A DNA stretch of 24,597 nucleotides, from positions 1 to 24,597 of IMG/VR virus record IMGVR_UViG_3300009181_000319, one strand, 5' to 3'. A program made the translations under genes and the position numbers. Positions within the stretch are counted from its first letter, which is position 1. Each line of letters opens with the position of its first letter. The notes beneath the pieces were generated by a model. That model had not been told where the DNA came from and ran no database searches. It saw nothing but the letters and a program-made list of their open reading frames with translations. Of the stretch, positions 1 through 7,348 are shown in pieces. The DNA comes from a virus.

Positions 1-527
1 CTTTCAGAAGCCCCCAAGCCAGCTCCAAGGAGAGATCCACCAACAATGGATTTGGTACCGTGGCCAGAACCAAGCGCCGCGCCTATTCCCGCTCCAGCGG
101 CAGTGCGGCCAAGGCGAGTAGCGGTCCTTTTATTTTCTGGCACCTTTACCAACCTAAAAGATGTCTCTGTACCTTCAGAGTCGCCTGCCATTGCTTTTCT
201 CACTTTCTGGTTATGGTTACGCCTAGCATCTTCTTTTGTGTATGCAGCAAAATTATACCCTCCAACACCGCCCACTCCGGCTGCTCCAATAGCCGAGGTG
301 GTAGCTGCATCAGATAATCTCTTCGGAGCGTCTGCTGGGATCTTCTTTAGAGCCGGTATAGCAGCCGTAAGTCTTTCAGCCTTTGGAGCTAGTCTGGCTG
401 CCGCTGATCCCCCCTTTAGGGAAAGAGCGGTAAGACCAAGGGTGGATCCGGTAATAGAGAATCTTGCTTGAGCGCGCTTGCGAGCAGCCAGTTCCTTATC
501 GGACATCCGTGGCTTGGCGGTACCCAC
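1..527 (-). CDS. Glycine/alanine-rich phage protein, partial (runs off left edge)
   Basis: Reading leftward from GTG 527..525 the frame stays open to base 1, giving at least 175 residues with no stop, so the 3' end lies outside the window. The GTG overlaps the protease stop by one base (TAGTG) and has AGGTG 7 bases upstream. ATG 506..504 is an alternative but lacks a visible Shine-Dalgarno. The protein starts basic (KELAARKRAQAR), then has Gly/Ala-rich hydrophobic stretches (GAAGVGGVGGYNFAAYT near residues 80-97; GAGIGAALGSG further on), resembling glycine-zipper membrane-active segments. Its first ~100 residues resemble the N-terminal region of the neighbouring protease: a basic start, F.I.G, then LKKIP and a Gly-rich hydrophobic run. 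Position after the protease suggests a head-associated or internal virion protein. That role is inference, and no family was recognised. Confidence 0.75.
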   Translation of the reverse strand, partial: MGTAKPRMSDKELAARKRAQARFSITGSTLGLTALSLKGGSAAARLAPKAERLTAAIPALKKIPADAPKRLSDAATTSAIGAAGVGGVGGYNFAAYTKEDARRNHNQKVRKAMAGDSEGTETSFRLVKVPENKRTATRLGRTAAGAGIGAALGSGHGTKSIVGGSLLGAGLGASE

Positions 528-1567
528 TAGATAACACCTGGCGATCTCTTGCCAGAGCCGTGGATTGAGAAGCCGGTACGCTTTCCGTCCTTGACCATCT
601 GCCACTGATCTTCATCGTTTACCTTGAATCCAACCCACCAGCCGTGGGGCAGAGCATCTTCGTCAAGCCCCATTTGCTTTAGCTTTTCTGGGGTTACAAC
701 AAATGATTCAATAAGGTCAGCGGTGTGCACAGGCTCGTCTTGGGAGTCCCCAAAACCCTTCTTCATCTGGCGCTTGTGCATATCCCCACCCTTGCGGGAT
801 TCAAGGACATACTTGTAAGCAGACTTCTCAATCTCATCCAGAGGCACAAAGTCGTTTTGGCGGTCAACTACAGGCTCGCCGTTAACCTTTGAGAGCGAGC
901 ACCAGCCAAATACCTGTCGCTTATCTTCGTCAACCTTGGATATTTCAGCGGTCCAAGTGACGTCTTCGACATCGCTAGACTTCTTTACCTTGGACTTAAG
1001 TTGGTTCCGCTCGCGTACCAGAGCCCGGTTTGCAACAACATCGGCAGCTAACTCAACTCCGTGGAGCCCAAGCCAACCTGCGGCGCTAGCTGCTGCAACC
1101 TGTTTAGGGTTGCTCAATGCTCTCTCAACGCCTGGGATCTTCTTAAGCTTAGCCGCTACCTTTGCGCCTGTTTCTGATTTCTTCCCATTCGCCATCTTGT
1201 TTTTTACTGACTTGGGCAAAGGGAGATTCTTATTCTTTGAAGCAAGATAGAAAGCGTGCGCACCACCAGCGGTGGCTACAACGTTGCCAGCTATTCCAAA
1301 GGTATTTACTCGCTTACGCCGCTTGGCTTGCTTAGGGGTAAGTTCACTGTTAGCCACAGGCTGGAGCGATATACCGGATTTGGCAATAGGCTGAGTTATT
1401 CTTCTACCGCGTCGAGTTACCGGTCCTAAAGACTTGGCTCTAGGAGTGCTAACGCCTCCCATAACGTGCACTTCGGAGGCATCTGGGCCGCCCTTTGAGA
1501 TTTCGCGCGTGTCAATAAAACCGTCCGCTAGGAACTCAAAAACACTATCTGGGGCTATTTCCGACAT
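527..1567 (-). CDS. XkdF-like prohead protease (peptidase S78_2 type) with N-terminal Gly/Ala-rich region
   Basis: A 346-residue protein. Residues ~205-346 match the XkdF-type putative phage serine protease pattern: AEISKVDEDKRQVFGWCS, then VVDRQNDFVP, SRKGGDMHKR, LIESFV, and GWWVGFKV ending FSIHGSG. By analogy with the family, His264 (DMHKR) and Ser288 (IESFV) are likely catalytic. These enzymes mature capsid or scaffold proteins in the procapsid. Residues 1-200 are unusual: a basic RR..RR region, then hydrophobic Gly/Ala-rich segments (FGIAGNVVATAGGAHAFYLA; AAASAAGWLGLHGVELAADV) resembling the downstream gene. REISKGG near residue 21 is one of several ISK motifs in the window. A TTG at 1597 extends the frame 10 codons into the MuF gene, but ATG 1567 is preferred: it lies 10 bases past the MuF stop with GAGGAG upstream. 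Next in line after MuF, as expected for a head operon. Confidence 0.85.
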   Translation of the reverse strand: MSEIAPDSVFEFLADGFIDTREISKGGPDASEVHVMGGVSTPRAKSLGPVTRRGRRITQPIAKSGISLQPVANSELTPKQAKRRKRVNTFGIAGNVVATAGGAHAFYLASKNKNLPLPKSVKNKMANGKKSETGAKVAAKLKKIPGVERALSNPKQVAAASAAGWLGLHGVELAADVVANRALVRERNQLKSKVKKSSDVEDVTWTAEISKVDEDKRQVFGWCSLSKVNGEPVVDRQNDFVPLDEIEKSAYKYVLESRKGGDMHKRQMKKGFGDSQDEPVHTADLIESFVVTPEKLKQMGLDEDALPHGWWVGFKVNDEDQWQMVKDGKRTGFSIHGSGKRSPGVI

Positions 1568-1577
1568 ATAACTATCA

Positions 1578-3800
1578 TCACTCCTCAGTCTCCTCAACGG
1601 GTATTGCTTCGTAAATCTTTATAGTTATTGGAGTCTCGCCAGGAAGTGTTTGAGTAGGAATCATTTTTGATATTACGTCTCTAAGATTTTCTGGCACTAA
1701 ATATGAGTTCCATTGGACTATTGATGGATCGGGGGAAATTTTATACTTGCCAATTACTAGATCTCTACCTCTTTGGAATCCATCTGGGAATGAGACTATT
1801 TCCATAGAAGGAATATTATTTCCAATGTTTAGCAACCTAGTATGAGACCTATCATAATCTTCGCGTAGGCCCTTTATTTCGGTCTCAATTTCGTAAAGTT
1901 CTTCTCGTATTGAGTCTAGCTTCATTAAGTTATTGGTTGCAGTATCGTCAAAAAGATTTTCCCAGGCACCGTAACCGCGATTTGAAGAAAAAGCACTGGA
2001 AGCGTCAGCGATATGGCCCGGGTCAAGATCTGACACAGCAATACCGTCAGAAAGCAAAGCTAAAGCCTGATCATCAGGGTAATCGTTTATTTCGCTTATT
2101 AAAATTTGGTCTTGTAGATAATTGGCATACTTAAGAGCGAATTCTTTCCTAGCCTTTTCGCTAGTACCCAACCCTCTAGCATCCATATCAATTCTTCTAA
2201 GTCGCTCTGATTCCAGACTTTTAATTCTTTCGGATTCGTTTATTGCTTTGTTTTGCAAATCTTGATGGTCGGCTATGTGCATTTGATATTGCTCCATCCA
2301 CTTCTCCACCACAAGAGGCGTATTTGCGTAGTCATCACGAGTAATAGGGTGAATCATGTGTTGCCCCGCGTCTAGTGGCTCAAATTCTTCAAAAGCGAAT
2401 TGATCCATTAATCCCATAGGTACCACTCCCCAACCTATTTCTCTAGGCGGAGGAGGAGGCGGAGGGGGAGGTGGAGGCTTTCCTTTTTTTGTGTCAAGTT
2501 CAAGATCAATAAGCTGAAGTGTGGCAAGCTGCGGCTCTGCTAATTGAAGGTCGGCAAGCTGAAGGTCGGCAAGCTGAGGTGTGGCAGTAGCAAGTTCAAG
2601 GGGGGTAGCTAAAGATAACTGTTCGGCAAGTTGCGGAGTTGCAGCAAGTGTTTTTAGTTCTGTGTCTACTTGAGCAGGCGTAACTAGCAATTTTTGGTCA
2701 GTCTCAGGCATAGTTATAGTCTGCAGATTTTGTTCCACTCGCTGTAATAAAGCGATGCTAGAACTAAAATCAACCATAGGAGCTCTTTCTGGCATAACCC
2801 TTTCGGCAGGTCTTACATCGCTATCAACATGGGCGAATCTTCCTTGCCAGTCTCGTTTGTATTCATCCACCTTGATGATCGTATTAGGCATATCCTCAAT
2901 GAGTTGGAGTTCGCACCGGCAGTTTGGGTGGACGCCAGGAGCAAAAAACTTGTGCCCCTTGCTCTCGAACATATCCCCAACAGGTATTGACACTCCGTGA
3001 AGCGGGCCACAGACGAGGCACACCAATTCATCTTCTGCTGTGATCCAGCGCTTTTTAGGTACTCCAGACAAACGCCCTGTTTTAACCATAAATAACCAGT
3101 TCAAAGCTTTACCAGACTGGATTGAAGCCCACGCCTCTGATTCGCCTATTCTGTCGCTTCTGGAGAGCAACATGGTCTGAACACGCTGCTTAAAGCTTTC
3201 AGGGACGATCTGACCGGCTCTGGGGAGGGTGTCCTCAGACTTAGTAGCGTTAACCAACTGCGTTAGGTAGGAGCGCATCTGAGGGCCGTCTAAGCCATAT
3301 CCCTCTTTTGCTCTTTGCCACGCTATTTTGTCTGACCAGCCAGCGAGCAGTTGCGACTCAACACCTTCGCTCAAGGCAATAGATGAAGTCTGATGAATGT
3401 ATTCACCCATCTCTAGCGCGTATCCTCGAGCAACTACCTCTAGTTTTTCATCCGCAATCTGACCGCTGGAGCCCAGTTTATAGGCAGCCAAGATGGCGGA
3501 TGTAGCCATCAAAACCCAAGGATTTTTAGTCTTTTCCCATATTCTGTCAGCTTCTTTTTTAGCATCATCTGGAGAGGAATCAGGAAGATCCTGATGGATG
3601 AGCATCCGATAAAGTATGAAAGCAGCCGCAATTCCTATGGCTATCCGCAGTACCTTGCGAGAGTCCGATCCAGTTGGAACGGGGGCAGGCGGTAATGCTC
3701 CAGCTAATAACTGCTCTCCAGGCGTGACAAATAGTTTTCCCGCGCTAGGTACATTGAATGGACTAGCTGAAGCATTTGGAAAGGGCAATATTTCCGGCAT
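1578..3800 (-). CDS. MuF-type minor head protein with long C-terminal extension
   Basis: A 740-residue protein. The ATG overlaps the stop of the preceding gene (TAATG). Residues 49-67 form a hydrophobic segment (VLRIAIGIAAAFILYRMLI). The MuF core is clear at ~250-300: RWITAEDELVCLVCGPLHG followed by HPNCRCEL, with Cys261, Cys264, His291, Cys294 and Cys296 as the usual putative metal-site residues. MuF (SPP1 gp7-like) proteins bind the portal and sit inside the head, sometimes entering the cell with the DNA. RDWQGRF at 316-322 resembles a short motif in the neighbouring 1182-residue protein. Residues ~375-436 are a low-complexity QLADL-type repeat, 442-452 are eleven prolines, and the last ~280 residues are charged and helical, likely coiled coil, with no recognised domain. 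MuF C-terminal extensions can carry effector domains in other phages, but none was identified here. An A7 tract precedes the prolines. Confidence 0.88.
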   Translation of the reverse strand: MPEILPFPNASASPFNVPSAGKLFVTPGEQLLAGALPPAPVPTGSDSRKVLRIAIGIAAAFILYRMLIHQDLPDSSPDDAKKEADRIWEKTKNPWVLMATSAILAAYKLGSSGQIADEKLEVVARGYALEMGEYIHQTSSIALSEGVESQLLAGWSDKIAWQRAKEGYGLDGPQMRSYLTQLVNATKSEDTLPRAGQIVPESFKQRVQTMLLSRSDRIGESEAWASIQSGKALNWLFMVKTGRLSGVPKKRWITAEDELVCLVCGPLHGVSIPVGDMFESKGHKFFAPGVHPNCRCELQLIEDMPNTIIKVDEYKRDWQGRFAHVDSDVRPAERVMPERAPMVDFSSSIALLQRVEQNLQTITMPETDQKLLVTPAQVDTELKTLAATPQLAEQLSLATPLELATATPQLADLQLADLQLAEPQLATLQLIDLELDTKKGKPPPPPPPPPPPREIGWGVVPMGLMDQFAFEEFEPLDAGQHMIHPITRDDYANTPLVVEKWMEQYQMHIADHQDLQNKAINESERIKSLESERLRRIDMDARGLGTSEKARKEFALKYANYLQDQILISEINDYPDDQALALLSDGIAVSDLDPGHIADASSAFSSNRGYGAWENLFDDTATNNLMKLDSIREELYEIETEIKGLREDYDRSHTRLLNIGNNIPSMEIVSFPDGFQRGRDLVIGKYKISPDPSIVQWNSYLVPENLRDVISKMIPTQTLPGETPITIKIYEAIPVEETEE
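2445..2477 (-). repeat. Polyproline run (11 codons) in the MuF gene
   Basis: Eleven consecutive CCN codons encode residues 442-452 of the MuF-type protein. The run probably forms a rigid linker between the head-binding core and the C-terminal helical region. Polyproline stretches slow ribosomes and normally need EF-P, which matters because a slippery A7 lies just before it. Confidence 0.85.
2484..2490 (-). other. A7 heptamer, possible frameshift or slippage site
   Basis: On the coding strand the reading frame is ACA AAA AAA GGA, so A AAA AAA fits the X XXY YYZ rule for -1 frameshifting. The -1 frame ends at TAG after 13 codons (452-residue product) and the +1 frame also stops quickly. Use of the site is inference. 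It could simply be an A-rich lysine pair. Confidence 0.35.
2497..2670 (-). repeat. Degenerate 15-bp (QLADL) repeat array in the MuF gene
   Basis: A perfect tandem pair of the 15-base unit gaaggtcggcaagct (plus-strand sense) lies at 2546-2575. Degenerate copies flank it, giving a Leu/Gln/Ala/Thr-rich stretch with units such as TPQLA, DLQLA, EPQLA and TLQLI before the polyproline run. The copy number may vary between related phages. Confidence 0.7.
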
Positions 3801-6800
3801 TAATTTCCGCTTTCGTTAGCCTTTTTTGCTGCTTCTTCTTTCATAAAGTTATCTACTTCTCTGCCAAATTGTTCGTTTTCAATAGTCCGAGTATCGTTAT
3901 ACAGGTTCTTTGAAGCATACAGTGAATGCAGTCTACGAAGACGGTGCAGACTTTGTAAAAGTTCTTCGTAGTAAAACATAGAGTCTTCGTCTGTTTCTTT
4001 TAGATACGCGTTAGTAATGGTGTCAATATCTGTGTCCACGAACCCAGTAAAAGTCGGATCTGCAAAAGTTTGATTAAAAGATGCTGGCCTATAAGTACCC
4101 GGCTGGACCAATCTTTGGGATCCCTTAATAACGTCTTGAGCAGTGTTCTTGTAAGACTCAGGATTTCTCCCTGCCGAATACTCCGGTTCTCTGAATTTGA
4201 ACTCTGAAGTCTTTGATGCCGTAGCTTTGTCCAGATCCCACCAACTCAAATTGTCTCCTTCAGGAGCTTTTTCGCCAGCCTTTAAAAGAGCCACGTTAAC
4301 TGACGAGACATTTGGCAGTGCTTGCTTGCGGAATGTGTCGCGAGCTCTTAAGGAGTCCCGTTCAAACAATCTATTAAACCCTGGGTACGTGTTCATTAAA
4401 TACTCAAATTCAGCTTGCGACCAAGGACCGCTTCTGGGGGATTTGTGATTAGGTGGAAGATCCGCTCTATCTTGTGGAATTCCAGCGTCTGCTGAATTTC
4501 CAGTTTCTTGTAATTCTTGATGAATAACAGATAAATCTCCAATTAGTGTTGGCACAGAAACCTGAGCTTTCACTAACTGCTGAACAGCATAATCGTATTG
4601 GCTTGCAATATTGATTGGTACTGCGCCAAGGCTACCATCGCTCAAAGTGCCGTGGACAAAGTGCGTGTTTGGAGCAACAAGGTGCTGGTACAGCTTCCAG
4701 CGGGAATCAACTATCTCATTCTTCTTTGCGCGCTCATTGTTTCTGCGAGCCTTTTCAGATATCCCAGAATCGCTAGTATCTCTTGTACTCTCAAAACTTG
4801 TGCTTCCGTTGTCGTTTACAGAAGTAGAAACACTAATCCTAGAGTTTTGATACTGAACTTTGTCAGCGCTAACCTTTGCTTGTCCAAGAATAGACGTGTC
4901 GTAGTAACTAGCCTTAGCAGCCGCTGGTCTATTGAATCTAGGCTTAACATAGCCAGTGTCTTCGTTTCCGCCGTATGCTCCCTGTCCTGCTATTGGACGG
5001 TATTCAACGCGCTTGATGTAGTAAGGGAACTGCTCCTGCAGGGCCTTCAGAGCGTTGTAGTAACCCTGAGAGTCAAGCTGCATTGACTGGTGCTCAAGGG
5101 AGTAAGCGTGCTGTATTTGCTTCTGCGCGCTTTCCCACTTATTTAAAATGTTCGGGTCTTTCTCAGCCAAGGCGGAAATCGGGTCTTCGTCAAACTTGTC
5201 CGAAGCCTCTTTCATTAGTTCTGCACGAGTTTTCTTCTCAGAACTAGCAGCAGCACCCATGCTGGCTAGCTTGTACTTTGCTGGCGTCTGCAGAGCAGCA
5301 AGCTGGTCATTTAATTCGTTGTAGGTACCCGCTCCAACATTCCCATTAGCCAAATCCTCAGCAGCAGCGTTCCAGTCAAACGATTCTTGGGCAGGCTTTT
5401 TCGCTTCAGAAACGATGTAATCGTTTACGTATTGCTCTTTAAGATCCATGTAATCCATCTGCCTTCCGTCTTTGGTCTGACGGGTAGGAGCATAGGAACT
5501 ATTGATCCAAGTCTCTTTGGCCTTTTCCATGTCCTCTTGGCTCATGGTTGGGTATTTTTTTTCGTTATTTATTTCATATTTAATTTGTGTTTGCTGGCGC
5601 TCTATTTGACCTGGGTACGCGTCTTTTGCCGCTTCCCTAATTTCCCTCATCCGGCTTTCAGGAACAGTGGGAGACACTTTTTTAGACTGAACAGCATCAA
5701 GAAGCTTTTCGTAGCGATCAACCATTCGCTTAGACTTGTCGTTAAATCTACGGGACCCTCTGAAGGTTGGGTCAAACTCCACGTTAAATATGCCAGAGTG
5801 ACTCATAACGGTAAATCCTCTAGCTTCAGACATCAAAGAAGCATAAAGGTCTTCGCTGGTGGGTCCACCGAGCATACGCGTGCGCAGGTATTCCCCACCG
5901 TTTACCATGTTCAGGGTGCGTAGGTTAAACGGTAGGTACCAGTCATCGCCGTATCCCACAGCCTGAGAAACTACAGTTCCCTTACGGTCAATGATGATCC
6001 CGTGGCTTGGGGGGATGTGGCCAGAGTTTATTTGAAGTTGAGCCAGCTCCATGCTAGGTAGATCCTTAAGCAACTCCGTCACCAAAGGAGATTCGTTGAC
6101 CTCAATCTTGCTCTTAGTTCTTCCGTCGGGGGTGTATTTACCCATAGCGGATTCTGGCCCGTAGATTAGGTAATCTCTGGCGTGAGCTTGGGCCTTTCGC
6201 GGAGACATACCCTGCTTAGTAAGCCAGCGAACGATCTTTCTCATCTCGGTGTCAATGGCTTTCTGAAGATTCTCATCAGGTCGCTTTTCCACTCCACGGA
6301 ATCGGTAAGCAGCCTTTCTGGCTCCAGGCCCGAGAACCTTCTCTGCCTCTGGACCGTGAGTGCCAACCCAGTTTCCTAGAGAAGTAGCTATGAGACCAGC
6401 AGGACCAATACGGTCTCCAAGGGTTGTTTGGATCAGTTTGGAGGCGGCACCAAGACGCTCGAAATCTTGCTTTCTAGAGCCAATTTCTGATTGTTGAAGA
6501 GCTGACATATTTGTGTTTGCGTATGTTTGCAAAGCACCGCCAAAGTTGCCACCAATAGAAACGGCGTTACCGGCAACATTTGGGCCAGCCATACGGTCAA
6601 TAATGTTATAGCTAGCTCCGTAAGCTGACAGGTTAGGATTAACTGTTACCTCTACAGAATCCAGAGTATTATTATTTATAAACTCTTCTTTACTAAGTTG
6701 CGGATCTTTGTCTACCTTTATTTTAGTTGCGGACAAGTTTCCGTCTGAGTCAACGTAGTTATACGCGACGTGAACGTCGTCCGTATTAAGACCCTGAACC

Positions 6801-7348
6801 GTGGAAAGAGCTTCAGCAACCTGCACATAAGCGTTGTGAAATCTAATCTTTTGACTGGGAGAAAGGTTTGTTGCTTTTGGAATTCCCATAGCTGAAGCTT
6901 GAGCATCAGGAAAGGATGCTTGAATGGTTCCTGGAGTTCCGGCTGGCTGTATTTTCACGCTCATAGTGCGGAACTGACCACCAGGCCCGCGCCATTGCCT
7001 CATAGCATTTCTACGGCGCTCGTCTGCGGTGTAGTTATCAGCCTTTGAGATTTCTTCTCCCAAAGCAACAAGTCTGTCTATTTCCTCGCCATTCGCAGCC
7101 TTTGAAACGGCAGCGCGCTTAATAGAGTTGCGAGTTTCATTGATTCGGTTATGTATTTCATTGTCAATGGCTTCTTGCAGTTCAACCTTATTACGGTCTA
7201 CTAATTCGACAATATCGTCAAAAGCTAAGGACTTGGCAACAATCACTGCTTCTTCTGGGTTTTCCACAGCCCAGTTATATGCCTCAAGTGCGGCATCGTA
7301 ATTAAAGTTAGGGTCTCCACCATTTTGGAATACTGGTACTAACTTCAC
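3800..7348 (-). CDS. Large unknown head-module protein (1182 aa) between portal and MuF
   Basis: A GTG start overlaps the portal stop (GTGA) and the stop overlaps the MuF start (TAATG), so it is translationally embedded in the head operon. No family was recognised. Residues 1-100 are acidic and helical. EEISKADN at 98-105 carries the ISK motif, and RQWRGPGGQFR near 117-127 resembles RDWQGRF in MuF. Gly/Ala-rich hydrophobic patches occur around 260-360, for example the region containing GPAGLIATSLGNWVGTHG. The rest is hydrophilic, rich in charged, Gln and Asn residues, with coiled-coil-prone parts and many aromatic/proline motifs. No catalytic signature was seen. Its length and position suggest an internal or ejected virion protein, or an enlarged head-completion factor. 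That is inference from context only. An A8 tract occurs at 5555-5562. Confidence 0.85.
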   Translation of the reverse strand: MKLVPVFQNGGDPNFNYDAALEAYNWAVENPEEAVIVAKSLAFDDIVELVDRNKVELQEAIDNEIHNRINETRNSIKRAAVSKAANGEEIDRLVALGEEISKADNYTADERRRNAMRQWRGPGGQFRTMSVKIQPAGTPGTIQASFPDAQASAMGIPKATNLSPSQKIRFHNAYVQVAEALSTVQGLNTDDVHVAYNYVDSDGNLSATKIKVDKDPQLSKEEFINNNTLDSVEVTVNPNLSAYGASYNIIDRMAGPNVAGNAVSIGGNFGGALQTYANTNMSALQQSEIGSRKQDFERLGAASKLIQTTLGDRIGPAGLIATSLGNWVGTHGPEAEKVLGPGARKAAYRFRGVEKRPDENLQKAIDTEMRKIVRWLTKQGMSPRKAQAHARDYLIYGPESAMGKYTPDGRTKSKIEVNESPLVTELLKDLPSMELAQLQINSGHIPPSHGIIIDRKGTVVSQAVGYGDDWYLPFNLRTLNMVNGGEYLRTRMLGGPTSEDLYASLMSEARGFTVMSHSGIFNVEFDPTFRGSRRFNDKSKRMVDRYEKLLDAVQSKKVSPTVPESRMREIREAAKDAYPGQIERQQTQIKYEINNEKKYPTMSQEDMEKAKETWINSSYAPTRQTKDGRQMDYMDLKEQYVNDYIVSEAKKPAQESFDWNAAAEDLANGNVGAGTYNELNDQLAALQTPAKYKLASMGAAASSEKKTRAELMKEASDKFDEDPISALAEKDPNILNKWESAQKQIQHAYSLEHQSMQLDSQGYYNALKALQEQFPYYIKRVEYRPIAGQGAYGGNEDTGYVKPRFNRPAAAKASYYDTSILGQAKVSADKVQYQNSRISVSTSVNDNGSTSFESTRDTSDSGISEKARRNNERAKKNEIVDSRWKLYQHLVAPNTHFVHGTLSDGSLGAVPINIASQYDYAVQQLVKAQVSVPTLIGDLSVIHQELQETGNSADAGIPQDRADLPPNHKSPRSGPWSQAEFEYLMNTYPGFNRLFERDSLRARDTFRKQALPNVSSVNVALLKAGEKAPEGDNLSWWDLDKATASKTSEFKFREPEYSAGRNPESYKNTAQDVIKGSQRLVQPGTYRPASFNQTFADPTFTGFVDTDIDTITNAYLKETDEDSMFYYEELLQSLHRLRRLHSLYASKNLYNDTRTIENEQFGREVDNFMKEEAAKKANESGN

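Noticed and set aside
46-471. 141-codon plus-strand open frame
   Set aside because: It lies antiparallel to the glycine-rich gene, has no ribosome site of note, and its product (Ala/Pro-rich) looks like a shadow of a biased codon pattern.
1568-1597. Extension of the protease to TTG 1597
   Set aside because: It overlaps the MuF gene by 20 bases, while ATG 1567 is just past the MuF stop with GAGGAG upstream.
4598-5086. 162-codon plus-strand open frame
   Set aside because: Antisense to the 1182-residue gene and without family features, so treated as a shadow.
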